From Rhodocyclaceae bacterium (lineage in GTDB: Bacteria; Pseudomonadota; Gammaproteobacteria; Burkholderiales; Rhodocyclaceae): a DNA stretch of 33,524 bases. Below are positions 25,816 to 33,524 of this stretch, in pieces; the stretch's first letter is position 1, and each line of letters starts with the position of its first letter. The stretch covers positions 1-33,524 of the forward strand of contig VEQD01000012.1 in the NCBI GenBank assembly GCA_018883385.1, given 5' to 3'. Made by a program: the position numbers and the translations under genes. The notes beneath the pieces are model-generated. The model did not search any database. It was given only the letters and a program-made list of their open reading frames with translations, and was not told where the DNA came from.

Positions 25816-26058
25816 TTAGAGCAATCCGTGATCGCCAAGCTTCTTGCGCAGCGTATTACGATTGATGCCGAGAATCTGGGCTGCCACCGTCTGGTTGTTC
25901 TTGGCCTGCATCATCACGACCTGCAGCAGCGGTTTTTCGACGCAGCTAATGACCATGTCGTACACGTTGCTGGCGGTTTCGCCGTTGAGTTCGGTAAAGT
26001 ATTTTTCCAGCGCCGTCGTTACGGCCTGGGCCAGGGGCGAGGGTGGTTGGGGTGTCAT
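25816..26058 (-). CDS. fis: Fis, nucleoid-associated DNA-binding protein
   Basis: An 80-residue protein with the Fis family pattern. The N-terminal dimer region contains VYDMVISCVEKPLLQVVM, followed by the helix-turn-helix NNQTVAAQILGINRNTLRKKL at residues 53-73. It is shorter than E. coli Fis (98) because the N-terminal arm is reduced. It starts with a 4-base overlap (ATGA) with the dusB stop, the classical dusB-fis arrangement. It would bind A-tract-bent DNA and modulate growth-rate-linked transcription. Confidence 0.94.
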   Translation of the reverse strand: MTPQPPSPLAQAVTTALEKYFTELNGETASNVYDMVISCVEKPLLQVVMMQAKNNQTVAAQILGINRNTLRKKLGDHGLL

Positions 26059-27095
26059 GCGGCAAGCTCCTCAGCGTCGTTAGCGAGAAGCTCACTGGCG
26101 CTGTCATAAACCAGGCGTGCATGGCGTTGCGCCAGGTCACGAAAAAACTCATCCACCGCAGCGCGCTGCTCGGCCACGCTGTCGAGCCGGTTCATATGAT
26201 GGCGAAAAGCCGCTGAACCGCTCAACCCTTTTGTGTACCAGGAGATATGCTTGCGAGCGACGCGGACCCCCGTTTCTGTGCCGTAAAAACCATAGAGATC
26301 TTCGAGGTGTTCGAGCAGGATGGCTTGAATTTCGAAAACGGCAGGGGGTGGCAATTTCTCGCCGGTGGCGAGGTAGTGTTCGATTTCGCGAAAGATCCAA
26401 GGACGTCCTTGTGCCGCTCGGCCGATCATCACACCGTCGGCACCGGTTTTTTCCAGCACGGCCCGGGCTTTTTCTGGCGTCGTGATGTCGCCGTTGGCGA
26501 TCACCGGGATACGGGCGGCGGCTTTCACGGCGGCAATGGTGTCAAACTCGGCTTCGCCACGATATTGCTGGCAGCGCGTACGGCCATGGATGGCCAGCGC
26601 GCGAATACCGCTCTCTTCGGCGATTCGCAGAATACGTGGAGCATTTTTGTTGTCGATGTTCCAACCGGTGCGAATTTTTAGCGTCACCGGGGTATCGGGC
26701 ACGGCCTTGACCACGGCAGTCAGGATTTTGGCGACCAGGCTTTCGTGTTGCAGCAGGGCGGAACCGGCCATCACATTGCATACTTTTTTGGCCGGGCAGC
26801 CCATGTTAATGTCGATAATCTGTGCGCCGCGGTCGGCATTGTGTTTGGCCGCCTCGGCCATCATGGCCGGATCGGCGCCAGCAATCTGCACCGAGATCGG
26901 CGAGACCTCGCCATCGTGGTTTGCGCGTCGCTGTGTTTTGGCGCTGCCATAGAGTAGGGAATTCGACGTGACCATTTCCGACACAGCTAGCCCCGCGCCC
27001 AGCTTTTTGCAGAGCTGGCGAAACGGGCGATCCGTCACACCCGCCATTGGGGCAACGAATAGATTGTTCCGGAGATTGAAACCGACAAATTCCAT
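26055..27095 (-). CDS. dusB: DusB, tRNA-dihydrouridine synthase B
   Basis: A 346-residue FMN enzyme that reduces uridine in tRNA. N-terminal MEFVGFNLRNNLFVAPMAGVTD is the family start. The catalytic cysteine is in NMGCPAKKVC (C100), with the TIM-barrel KIRTGW, HGRTRCQQYRG and NGDI motifs. The ATG at 27095 is preferred to a TTG at 27125 that adds ten residues without homology. The gene overlaps fis by 4 bases. The upstream region has a perfect TATAAT with a GC-rich stretch after it. This makes dusB-fis co-transcription under a growth-regulated promoter plausible. Confidence 0.97.
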   Translation of the reverse strand: MEFVGFNLRNNLFVAPMAGVTDRPFRQLCKKLGAGLAVSEMVTSNSLLYGSAKTQRRANHDGEVSPISVQIAGADPAMMAEAAKHNADRGAQIIDINMGCPAKKVCNVMAGSALLQHESLVAKILTAVVKAVPDTPVTLKIRTGWNIDNKNAPRILRIAEESGIRALAIHGRTRCQQYRGEAEFDTIAAVKAAARIPVIANGDITTPEKARAVLEKTGADGVMIGRAAQGRPWIFREIEHYLATGEKLPPPAVFEIQAILLEHLEDLYGFYGTETGVRVARKHISWYTKGLSGSAAFRHHMNRLDSVAEQRAAVDEFFRDLAQRHARLVYDSASELLANDAEELAA

Positions 27096-27133
27096 AACCC
27101 GTCCATCAGGCAGCGGCAGAAACAAAGCCCCAG

Positions 27134-27162
27134 ATTATAAAAGGAAAACTGTCTTTTGCCTA
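27134..27162 (-). promoter_or_regulatory. Putative dusB-fis promoter (TAGGCA-N17-TATAAT)
   Basis: Read on the minus strand, a perfect TATAAT (27139 to 27134) follows TAGGCA (27162 to 27157) after 17 bases. The next bases are CTGGGG, a GC-rich discriminator of the sort that makes fis promoters sensitive to ppGpp and DksA in enteric bacteria. It is about 40 bases upstream of the dusB ATG. Confidence 0.6.
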
Positions 27163-27226
27163 ATTTTTAGTCAGAGCCGCGCCCAGCCTGCGGGAGGTGG
27201 CAGATTGACCGGGGGGTCGCTGTGAA

Positions 27227-28450
27227 TCAGGGCCAGGCGCGGGCGCCCCAGATCATGCGGCGGGCAACAAAGTGACGCAGCGGACCGATGAGGTCGAGTG
27301 CGCTGAGAGCAATGCCCCGAACCGACGTCAGCATGGGTAACGGGGTGGAAAACGTCCGAACGATGCTGTCCGTAAAGCCAGCCGCACCCCAACGATCCAT
27401 CTGACGGGATCTGCCATAACGTTCTAGGACGGGTGCGCTGCCCGGGTCCAGCGTCAGGCGTAAGGCTTGAGCCAGCATGGCGGCGTCGCGCAGGCCCAGG
27501 TTAAAGCCCTGGCCAGAGACGGGGTGAAGTGTTTGCGCGGCATTACCGATCCAGAGTTCACGCTGAGCGATAGCCGGTTGTCGTAGGCGCAGCTTGAGCG
27601 GAAAGCTGGCGCGCGGCCCGATATCGGTAAATGTTGCGAGCGGGCCAATCGCTTGCTGTATCCGTTGCAGGATAGCTGCGTCATGACATCCCAGCAATGT
27701 CTCGGCCTCCTGTTCAGCCACCGTGTAGACCACGGAGACCCGGTTGCCCCCCGCGCCATCCACCGGTAATAGGGCCAGCGGGCCCTGTGGTGTGAACCGT
27801 TCCCAGGCGCGTTGACCGTGACTTTGCGCCAGACCCGCTTCAAAAATAATGGCGCGCTGGCCATAGCCACGCGCGATGACGCCCTGGCTGTCGTCCGGCG
27901 GTGTCCCCTCGGCATGAACGATCAGACGCGTCCGAACGGTGTAGGTTTTTTCGGCGGTACTTAATTCGACATCGCGCCAGAAATCGTGCGCTTGAGGGTT
28001 TTGACGGTCAGGGTCGATAACGCGCGCCGAAGTGTTGTCAAAGCAGACGAGCTGCTCATGGTGGCGTTGCTGGGCTTTACCCAGGGCCTGCTGCAAACCA
28101 TCCATCAGGGCACCGTAGCGCACCACGTAACCCAGTGCCGCAATTTGGTAGTCTTGCCGATCAATCAGCGTACGACCAAACCCACCCGTCTGCGAAATAT
28201 GAATCGTCTCGATGGGGGTACAGCGGCCATCGCCGATGCCGGTCGTATTTGGCCAGGCACCCTGCGGATCGAGCAATTGACGGGCGCCCTCCGACAATGC
28301 CAGGGCACGTGGATCTTTCAGACCGGCCGATAAGGCGCGTTGTTCGACCAGCAATACGCGATGCCGGCTACCGGCGAGCAATAAGGCAAGTGTGGTGCCC
28401 ACGGGGCCTGCACCCAGGATGACGATATCGAACTCGCGTGCCGAATGCAT
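27227..28450 (-). CDS. ubiH: UbiH/UbiF-family FAD monooxygenase of ubiquinone synthesis
   Basis: A 407-residue FAD-dependent aromatic hydroxylase. It has the N-terminal Rossmann motif VILGAGPVGTTLALLLAGS and the FAD-ribityl motif GNAAQTLHPVSGQGFNLGLRDA near residue 290. The usual DG motif (ADG) reads HAEGTP, with Asp replaced by Glu. The start ATG overlaps the pepP stop by one base (TAATG), and the longer upstream frame lies in pepP. The pepP-ubiH neighbourhood is the reason for naming it ubiH rather than ubiF or ubiI, since the family members are hard to separate by sequence alone. It would hydroxylate the quinone ring. Confidence 0.85.
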   Translation of the reverse strand: MHSAREFDIVILGAGPVGTTLALLLAGSRHRVLLVEQRALSAGLKDPRALALSEGARQLLDPQGAWPNTTGIGDGRCTPIETIHISQTGGFGRTLIDRQDYQIAALGYVVRYGALMDGLQQALGKAQQRHHEQLVCFDNTSARVIDPDRQNPQAHDFWRDVELSTAEKTYTVRTRLIVHAEGTPPDDSQGVIARGYGQRAIIFEAGLAQSHGQRAWERFTPQGPLALLPVDGAGGNRVSVVYTVAEQEAETLLGCHDAAILQRIQQAIGPLATFTDIGPRASFPLKLRLRQPAIAQRELWIGNAAQTLHPVSGQGFNLGLRDAAMLAQALRLTLDPGSAPVLERYGRSRQMDRWGAAGFTDSIVRTFSTPLPMLTSVRGIALSALDLIGPLRHFVARRMIWGARAWP

Positions 28451-29808
28451 TAGATGGCGCCCATCCACTGTTCGATGGCGTCGACGGTTTTTGGGGCGTC
28501 GCCTGTCATGACACGGCAACCGGTATCCGTAATCACGACATCATCTTCAATGCGCACCCCGATATTGTGAAGGGCTGAAGGAATGTCGTCTGCTGCGCGC
28601 ACATAAAAGCCGGGCTCGATGGTCAGCGTCATGCCAGCCTGCAGGCAAACCCACTCGTCGTCTTCGTGATACGGGCCGGCATCATGCACATCCAGCCCTA
28701 GCCAGTGACTCGTCCGGTGCATGTAGTAGCGGCGGAAATCACCGGACTCGATAACACCATCAACGCTACCCTGACAGAGACCAAGATCGATCATGCCCTG
28801 CGTGAGCACGCGTAATGCGGCGTCGTGCGGCGCATGAAAGGCGACACCGGGCTTTGCAGCGTCAATGGCGGCGATCTGTGCCGCAAGCGTGATTTCGTAG
28901 ACCTCGCGTTGCACAGCGCTGAAGCGGCCATTCACCGGGAAGGTCCGCGTAATATCGGAGGCATAACCGCTGACTTCACAACCTGCATCAATCAGCACGA
29001 GATCGCCATCGCGTAGAGGCTGGTTGTTAGCCGTGTAGTGCAGCACACAGGCGTTGGCGCCGCCAGCAATGATCGACGGATACGACGGTGGGTGGCCGCC
29101 GGCTTGCAGAAATGCATACTGCAGCTCGGCATCCAGTTGGTATTCATAGCCACCTGGCTGGCAGGCACGCATGGCTCGGCTGTGGGCGTTGGCGGCAATG
29201 TCCGCCGCACGCTGCATGAGCCGGAGTTCGCCAGCATCTTTGTGGCGCCGCATGGGTTCGACCAGTGCACGCCAATCAGCAATCATGGTCGGCGGTTGTT
29301 TACCGGCCCGTGACTGGTTTCGAGCATGTTCCAGCCAACGGCCGACTCGGGCATCCCAGTCAGCATCGATGCCGATGCTATGCCAGAGCGTGCGCACACC
29401 GGTGAGATGTTCGCTGATCACTGCGTCGAGTGACTCAAGGGGAAAAGCCCCATCGAAAGCAAACTGTTCGCGCGCGGCGTCGGGGCCAAACCGAAAGCCT
29501 TCCCATAGTTCGCGCTCAACATTTTTTTCGCGGCAGAACAACAGGCTTTGTGGCGTATCGGAAATCAGCAGCACGAGAACTGCATCGGGTTCTTCAAAAC
29601 CGGTCAGATACCAGAAGTTGCTGTCGAAACGGAAGGGGTGATGCGTGTCGCGGTTACGAAGTGTCTCGCGACTGGTAGGAATAATGGCGACACCACGACC
29701 GTGCTTGTGCATTGCTCGCAGCAATGCCGCACGACGCATCAGGAAGGGCGTCGGGTCAAATACGCTGGGCGCGAACGGCGCCAGAGGGGGTGGCAGTGTG
29801 CGTTGCAT
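28450..29808 (-). CDS. pepP: PepP, Xaa-Pro aminopeptidase (AMPP)
   Basis: A 452-residue M24 metallopeptidase that cleaves N-terminal residues before proline. Its N-terminal creatinase-like domain includes FYWYLTGFEEPD-type FDSNFWYLTGFEEPDAV. The metal ligands of the pita-bread catalytic domain are D274, D285, H368 (SHWLGLDVH), E398 (TIEPGFY) and E421 (GVRIEDD), with normal spacing. I use the ATG at 29808, though a GTG immediately before it is possible. It follows murU by 39 bases and overlaps ubiH by one base. A cytosolic housekeeping enzyme. Confidence 0.97.
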   Translation of the reverse strand: MQRTLPPPLAPFAPSVFDPTPFLMRRAALLRAMHKHGRGVAIIPTSRETLRNRDTHHPFRFDSNFWYLTGFEEPDAVLVLLISDTPQSLLFCREKNVERELWEGFRFGPDAAREQFAFDGAFPLESLDAVISEHLTGVRTLWHSIGIDADWDARVGRWLEHARNQSRAGKQPPTMIADWRALVEPMRRHKDAGELRLMQRAADIAANAHSRAMRACQPGGYEYQLDAELQYAFLQAGGHPPSYPSIIAGGANACVLHYTANNQPLRDGDLVLIDAGCEVSGYASDITRTFPVNGRFSAVQREVYEITLAAQIAAIDAAKPGVAFHAPHDAALRVLTQGMIDLGLCQGSVDGVIESGDFRRYYMHRTSHWLGLDVHDAGPYHEDDEWVCLQAGMTLTIEPGFYVRAADDIPSALHNIGVRIEDDVVITDTGCRVMTGDAPKTVDAIEQWMGAI

Positions 29809-29847
29809 CACGAGATCATACGCCGGCCGGCCATTTGCGTGGGGCGC

Positions 29848-30540
29848 TCAGTCGGGGTGCCGTGCCCGCAGCTCGGCGTCGAGCAAAGCCAGGCGTTCCG
29901 GGGTGCCGACGTCCTCCCAGCGCCCGGTGTGATGCTCGCCGCTGACGCGTCCTTGGGTCATGGCATCACGGAGTAGGGGTGCGAGTTTGGCGGCGCTACC
30001 GACAATGAGTTCGGAGAATAGACTGGGTCGATAGAAGCCGATGCCGGCAAAGGTCAATGCAGACGCCTCCCCCGATTGAGTGGCAACCCGATTGCCGGTC
30101 AGAACGAAATCGCCCTTTGGATGCTGCGGGGGGTTGTCGACCAGCACTAAATGCGCCAGATCACGCGTGGCCAGCGTGTGTGGCTGAATCAGCCAGTCAC
30201 AGTAGATATCGCCATTCATTACCAAAAAAGGACTGTCGGTGCCATCATCCAGATGCGTTAGCGCCTGGCGAATACCACCCGCAGTTTCCAAGGCGCCGGC
30301 CGGTTCGGGTGACCAGGTGATCGACAGCCCCCATTGGCGGCCATCTTCCAGAGCGTTGACCAGTTGTTCACCGAGATGCGCGTGGTTGATGACAATATCC
30401 CGAAAACCCGCAGCAGCAAGGCGTTCCAGATGGTAAACGATCAGCGGTTTGTCAGCGGCGGGTAGTAGCGGTTTCGGGCAACGATCCGTCAGCGGACGCA
30501 TGCGTTCGCCACGGCCGGCTGCGAGGATCATCGCGCGCAT
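29848..30540 (-). CDS. murU: MurU-like N-acetylmuramate alpha-1-phosphate uridylyltransferase
   Basis: A 230-residue sugar-nucleotidyltransferase. N-terminal MILAAGRGERMRPLTDRCPKPLLP (nucleotide-binding loop with catalytic Arg, and the KP motif) is followed by VMNGDIYCDW, whose Asp is a metal ligand. In Pseudomonas the neighbouring AmgK and MurU bypass MurNAc-6-P to make UDP-MurNAc from recycled cell-wall sugar. The start is 9 bases after the amgK stop, which supports MurU over a generic mannose-1-phosphate guanylyltransferase. The sequence alone would not exclude the latter. Confidence 0.87.
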   Translation of the reverse strand: MRAMILAAGRGERMRPLTDRCPKPLLPAADKPLIVYHLERLAAAGFRDIVINHAHLGEQLVNALEDGRQWGLSITWSPEPAGALETAGGIRQALTHLDDGTDSPFLVMNGDIYCDWLIQPHTLATRDLAHLVLVDNPPQHPKGDFVLTGNRVATQSGEASALTFAGIGFYRPSLFSELIVGSAAKLAPLLRDAMTQGRVSGEHHTGRWEDVGTPERLALLDAELRARHPD

Positions 30541-30549
30541 CGTGATGCC

Positions 30550-31596
30550 TTAAAAGGTGTAGCCGATCTGTAAATCGCGCGGCGATAGGCGTTCTAGAAT
30601 CGGCACCAGCGGACGCAATTCGGCATAACGCTCGGCGGTACGGAACGCGTAGTGATAAAAGCGGGGCAGGTCTTCCAGATAGTGCGATTTGCCGTCACGG
30701 TAATTCAGACGGCAAAAAATGCCGAGCACCTTAAGGTGACGTTGCAATCCCATAAATTCGTAGGCACGCCAGAAGTCACCAAAGTCGGCGTGAACAGGTA
30801 GGCCCGCCTTACGTGCTTCTTCCCAATAACGAATCACCCAATCCAACTCACGTTCTTCATCCCAGGAAATAAAGGCATCGCGGAACAGTGAGACGACATC
30901 GTAGGTGATTGGGCCGTAGACGGCATCCTGAAAGTCCAGAATGGCGGGGACGCCGGGGTCCTCGGTACACATCATGTTGCGTGGCATGAAGTCGCGATGG
31001 ACAAAGACGGCTGGCTGCGCCAACGCGGATTTGACCAGTGCATCCACGACACCCTTTAACCAGCCTTGTTCCTGAGCACTGAGTTCCAGGTCGGCGTGGC
31101 GGCCAATACACCACTCCGGGAAAAGGCCGAGCTCACGGCGCAGCAGGGCCTCGTCGTAGGGGGGTAAAACACCGGGCTTGGAAGATTTCTGCCATTGCAC
31201 GAGTGCCTTGATGGCGCCCCGCATCAGGGTGTCGGCGTCTTTTGCTTCAGCCGTATGCAGCGTTTTGAGGTAGCCCGTGTTGCCCAGATCATTAAGCAGT
31301 AGGTATCCATTGTTGACATCGGCCGCAAGAATTTTTGGCGCCGTCAGACCTGCATCGGCCATCAGACCGGCAATTTGCACAAACGGGGCGACATCTTCCT
31401 TATCGGGAGGGGCATCCATCAGGATGGCGCTTTCACCGTTGGGCCAGGTTGCCCGGAAATAACGGCGGAAACTGGCGTCCGCCGAGGCCGGTGCCAGGGT
31501 TGGTGTCCCCGGATGCAGCTGGCTTTGGGTGGCAAATTGGGTGCCAGCCTCAAGCCGTGGATCGGAATGTGTATCAGTCGTAGACGAAGGGGTCAT
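30550..31596 (-). CDS. amgK: AmgK-like anomeric MurNAc/GlcNAc kinase
   Basis: A 348-residue aminoglycoside-phosphotransferase-fold kinase. Motifs are FVHRDFMPRN (Brenner-type catalytic loop with Asp-Asn) and AILDFQDAVYGP (metal-binding Asp). The N-lobe has SFRRYFRA and AILMDAPPDKE. In Pseudomonas AmgK phosphorylates the anomeric carbon of MurNAc, and the product goes to MurU. That pair reuses peptidoglycan sugars and contributes to intrinsic fosfomycin resistance. First gene of amgK-murU-pepP-ubiH, divergent from lptD, the same layout as in Pseudomonas. The N-terminal 25 residues are low-complexity, so the start could be further in. Confidence 0.88.
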   Translation of the reverse strand: MTPSSTTDTHSDPRLEAGTQFATQSQLHPGTPTLAPASADASFRRYFRATWPNGESAILMDAPPDKEDVAPFVQIAGLMADAGLTAPKILAADVNNGYLLLNDLGNTGYLKTLHTAEAKDADTLMRGAIKALVQWQKSSKPGVLPPYDEALLRRELGLFPEWCIGRHADLELSAQEQGWLKGVVDALVKSALAQPAVFVHRDFMPRNMMCTEDPGVPAILDFQDAVYGPITYDVVSLFRDAFISWDEERELDWVIRYWEEARKAGLPVHADFGDFWRAYEFMGLQRHLKVLGIFCRLNYRDGKSHYLEDLPRFYHYAFRTAERYAELRPLVPILERLSPRDLQIGYTF

Positions 31597-31658
31597 GACG
31601 TTCGGGGTCTCAGGGGGTCAAACGGTTGGGAATCCAGCGCACATTGGGGGTGGTTAAG

Positions 31659-31703
31659 CCTGAAAATGGCCTGAAAATGCTAGAATTGAAGGTATTTTAC
31701 CTT
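31659..31703 (+). promoter_or_regulatory. lptD control region: tandem repeat, extended -10 and palindrome
   Basis: CCTGAAAATG occurs twice (31659-31668 and 31670-31679), 11 bases apart, so both copies face the same side of the helix. TGCTAGAAT (31678-31686) is an extended -10 element. The palindrome AAGGTA-TTT-TACCTT (31689-31703) lies just after it. No sigma-E type promoter was found by eye. The region lies in the 231-base gap between the divergent amgK and lptD genes. Confidence 0.5.
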
Positions 31704-31827
31704 GCCCAAAGCCCATGCTGGCGGCCGGGATCTTTGTCTGTGCTTTGAGCTCGTTAACTTGCCCGTTTTTCTGTCCACTCCTCAACTTGAATCCCGTGCA
31801 AAAACCCTGCACCGGTCTTCTGTTGCC

Positions 31828-33524
31828 ATGTCCGTCGCGTCTCGCCCCCCATTGCTGCGAGCGCTGGGGATGTTGCTGGCCGGGTTGGGCACCGGGCTGT
31901 GTCTTCTGACGAGCGGCGCAGCCTTTGCCCAGAGTTCTGCAACGCCAACGCGACTGGAACCGTTGTTGATTGACCCGGCACTCTTGAGTGGTGCGCCCGT
32001 AGCCCCACCTCCAGCCGCGTTAGGCGGTATGCCTCCCCCGCTAAAAGCCGTTAAGAAAACCAAGACACCGGCATCGATTGCCAACACAGCCCCGATCGAA
32101 CCGGTGCCTGAAGCGCCCGTCGCTCAGCCACCCAGTAAAACGGCCAGCGCGAAAACGTCAGAAAGCCCGGTTAAGACGCCATCCCCAGAACCAGCAGCCC
32201 CCAGTGATCCCGTCGCACCGCGTGTGCCGACAGCACCGGTGGCACCGAATGAGCCGATACCAGCTCGGGTTCAGCCGACCGAAACGACCGTGGCTGGGCG
32301 AGATCGCAAAGATCAGCCGCTGGCTGCCAATGATGTGGATGTGCCGGTTGAACCTAAACCGCTCCCCAAGGCGCTCCCGACAGAACAGACCGAACTGCTG
32401 GCGGACAGCATTACCGGTCGTAACGATCTGGAGCTCACGGCGACGGGCAACGCCGAGTTGCGTCGTGATGGCGCGTTGCTCAATGCGGACCGACTGGTCT
32501 ACAACATTGTTGAGGACAATGTCGATGCCCAGGGCAATGTGATTTACCGTGATCCGCGTCAAGGCACCACGATGACCGGTACCGAGGCCAACATGGTTGT
32601 GGCAGCGCGCAGTGGTTATATCGACAACGTGAACTACGAAATCCGTCAACAGAAGCGGGTAACGCAGCCAAATCAGGGCCCCTGGACATTCAATACACCG
32701 TCTATGGGTGGAACGGGCGCGCCGGCGACCAGCCAGCAACGCGCAATGACACCGGGCGCAGTGCCGTCCTATGGCGGTGCTGCCAGCGCGACGATGACTC
32801 AGCAGCCCGGCGTGTCAGAGATTGCCGCACCGGCGACCGCCGAGTCGGTGCCGGTCGATTCCCCGAATGCCAACATTACGGGTGCGGAGGGCAATGTGCA
32901 ACTGCCCGGCCAGGGACCCTTGGCCAAGGTGATCGAAACTATCTCCCATGGACAGGCTTCGCGCATCTATTTGCAGGGTGAGGGTCGGTACAAGGCAGAG
33001 GATGCCACCTATACGACCTGCCCGGCCGGCGACAGTGGTTGGTACCTGCGCGCGTCGACCTATCACGCCGACTATGAACAGAGTTCGGGCAATGCGTCGA
33101 ACTCGTTGCTCTATTTTCAGAACGTGCCGTTCTTCTACACACCGTATGCCTTCTTCCCGTTGGACAAGGGGCGTCATTCCGGTTTTCTGTCGCCAAGTTT
33201 TGGTACCTCGGAGCTCAATGGTTTCCAGGCATCGCTACCGTATTACTTCAACCTGGCGCCGAACTACGATGCAACGTTTACACCGGTTGTGTACGGTAAA
33301 CGCGGGGTCTCGCTCAACATGGACACCCGCTATCTTGGTAACGAGCGTAAAACAGTGGCGCCCACCTTTAATGGTCGTGATGCCTTCAACTACATGCCCA
33401 ATGACCGCTTAACCAATCGAGATCGTTGGAGCTTCCTGTCGCAGCACCAGCAGAACTTTAGTAGTTATGTGCCAGGACTGACCGGCGCCTGGGATCTGCA
33501 GGGTGTGTCGGACTCCTACTACTT
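31828..33524 (+). CDS. lptD: LptD, LPS-assembly outer-membrane protein (5' part)
   Basis: First 565 codons; the gene runs off the window. LptD with LptE inserts LPS into the outer leaflet. The signal peptide is about residues 1-34 (cleavage after AFA). Residues about 35-185 are Pro/Ala/Lys-rich and probably unstructured. The LptA-like jellyroll follows (LTATGNAELRRDGALLNADR, about 202-276). It is interrupted at about 277-376 by a Gly/Ala/Pro/Thr-rich segment and resumes with RIYLQGEGRYKAEDATYTTC (C398). The barrel begins with FFYTPYAFFPLDKGRHSGFL and PYYFNLAPNYDATFTP. No cysteine occurs between the signal peptide and C398, so the equivalent of E. coli C31 is missing. ATG 31828 is the only in-frame ATG near the signal peptide. 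Confidence 0.95.
   Translation, partial: MSVASRPPLLRALGMLLAGLGTGLCLLTSGAAFAQSSATPTRLEPLLIDPALLSGAPVAPPPAALGGMPPPLKAVKKTKTPASIANTAPIEPVPEAPVAQPPSKTASAKTSESPVKTPSPEPAAPSDPVAPRVPTAPVAPNEPIPARVQPTETTVAGRDRKDQPLAANDVDVPVEPKPLPKALPTEQTELLADSITGRNDLELTATGNAELRRDGALLNADRLVYNIVEDNVDAQGNVIYRDPRQGTTMTGTEANMVVAARSGYIDNVNYEIRQQKRVTQPNQGPWTFNTPSMGGTGAPATSQQRAMTPGAVPSYGGAASATMTQQPGVSEIAAPATAESVPVDSPNANITGAEGNVQLPGQGPLAKVIETISHGQASRIYLQGEGRYKAEDATYTTCPAGDSGWYLRASTYHADYEQSSGNASNSLLYFQNVPFFYTPYAFFPLDKGRHSGFLSPSFGTSELNGFQASLPYYFNLAPNYDATFTPVVYGKRGVSLNMDTRYLGNERKTVAPTFNGRDAFNYMPNDRLTNRDRWSFLSQHQQNFSSYVPGLTGAWDLQGVSDSYY

Noticed and set aside
31597-31827. Sigma-E promoter for lptD (GGAACTT with TCTGA)
   Set aside because: No convincing match in the 231-base gap; an extended -10 element is the better candidate.
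32158-32739. A 193-codon minus-strand frame and overlapping plus-strand frames in the lptD 5' region
   Set aside because: They shadow the open lptD frame, whose signal peptide, jellyroll and barrel motifs are clear.
1-33524. tRNA, rRNA, CRISPR array, insertion sequence or prophage
   Set aside because: No cloverleaf, regularly spaced repeat set, transposase or phage gene was seen, and coding density leaves little space.

Overview
The window (33.5 kb) looks like ordinary, densely coded chromosome of a gammaproteobacterium. Gene neighbourhoods typical of that class are present: purE-purK-tsaC, hemC-hemD-hemX-hemY, dusB-fis-purH, pepP-ubiH, and amgK-murU divergent from lptD. Outer-membrane genes (lptD, pagP) show a Gram-negative envelope. 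A carboxysomal-type carbonic anhydrase relative and a persulfide-sensor-type sulfur operon suggest, but do not prove, a sulfur-oxidising autotroph of the Halothiobacillaceae/Chromatiales kind. I saw no rRNA, tRNA, insertion sequence, prophage or CRISPR array, and no gene-free stretch longer than about 300 bases.

Layout. 1-2229 (+): end of purE, purK and the tRNA t6A gene tsaC/sua5. 2236-5206 (-): mgtC-like gene, putative Na+/H+ antiporter and ybiB-like gene. 5313-7194 (-): pirin, DODA-type dioxygenase and PhnA/YjdM zinc-ribbon gene, divergent from a LysR regulator at 7302-8267 (+). 8361-13203 (+): a ferric-iron-type ABC transporter (binding protein, fused permease, ATPase) behind a promoter overlapped by a Fur-box-like sequence, followed 23 bases later by a protein with the zinc-site pattern of beta/CsoSCA carbonic anhydrases. 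13210-13425 (-): a small unknown gene. 13537-14863 (+): BigR/SqrR-like ArsR regulator and two half-size YeeE/YedE membrane proteins. 14937-15847 (+): monothiol glutaredoxin and a GDT1-family transporter. 15854-17257 (-): argH. 17368-21143 (+): hemC, hemD, hemX and a short hemY, convergent with hemF (-). 21172-27095 (-): hemF, purD, pagP, purH, fis and dusB. 27227-31596 (-): ubiH, pepP, murU and amgK. 31828-33524 (+): the 5' part of lptD, which runs off the window.

How the genes fit together. Much of the window is housekeeping: purine synthesis (purE, purK, purD, purH), haem synthesis (hemC, D, X, Y, F), arginine, ubiquinone, peptidoglycan recycling, LPS export and LPS palmitoylation. The accessory parts are the iron transporter with its carbonic-anhydrase-like partner, the sulfur operon with its regulator, and the pirin/dioxygenase cassette. 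The most unusual item is the compact CsoSCA-like protein encoded outside any carboxysome operon and apparently co-transcribed with an iron-regulated transporter. Second is an lptD with a long proline-rich linker and about 100 extra residues inside its periplasmic domain.
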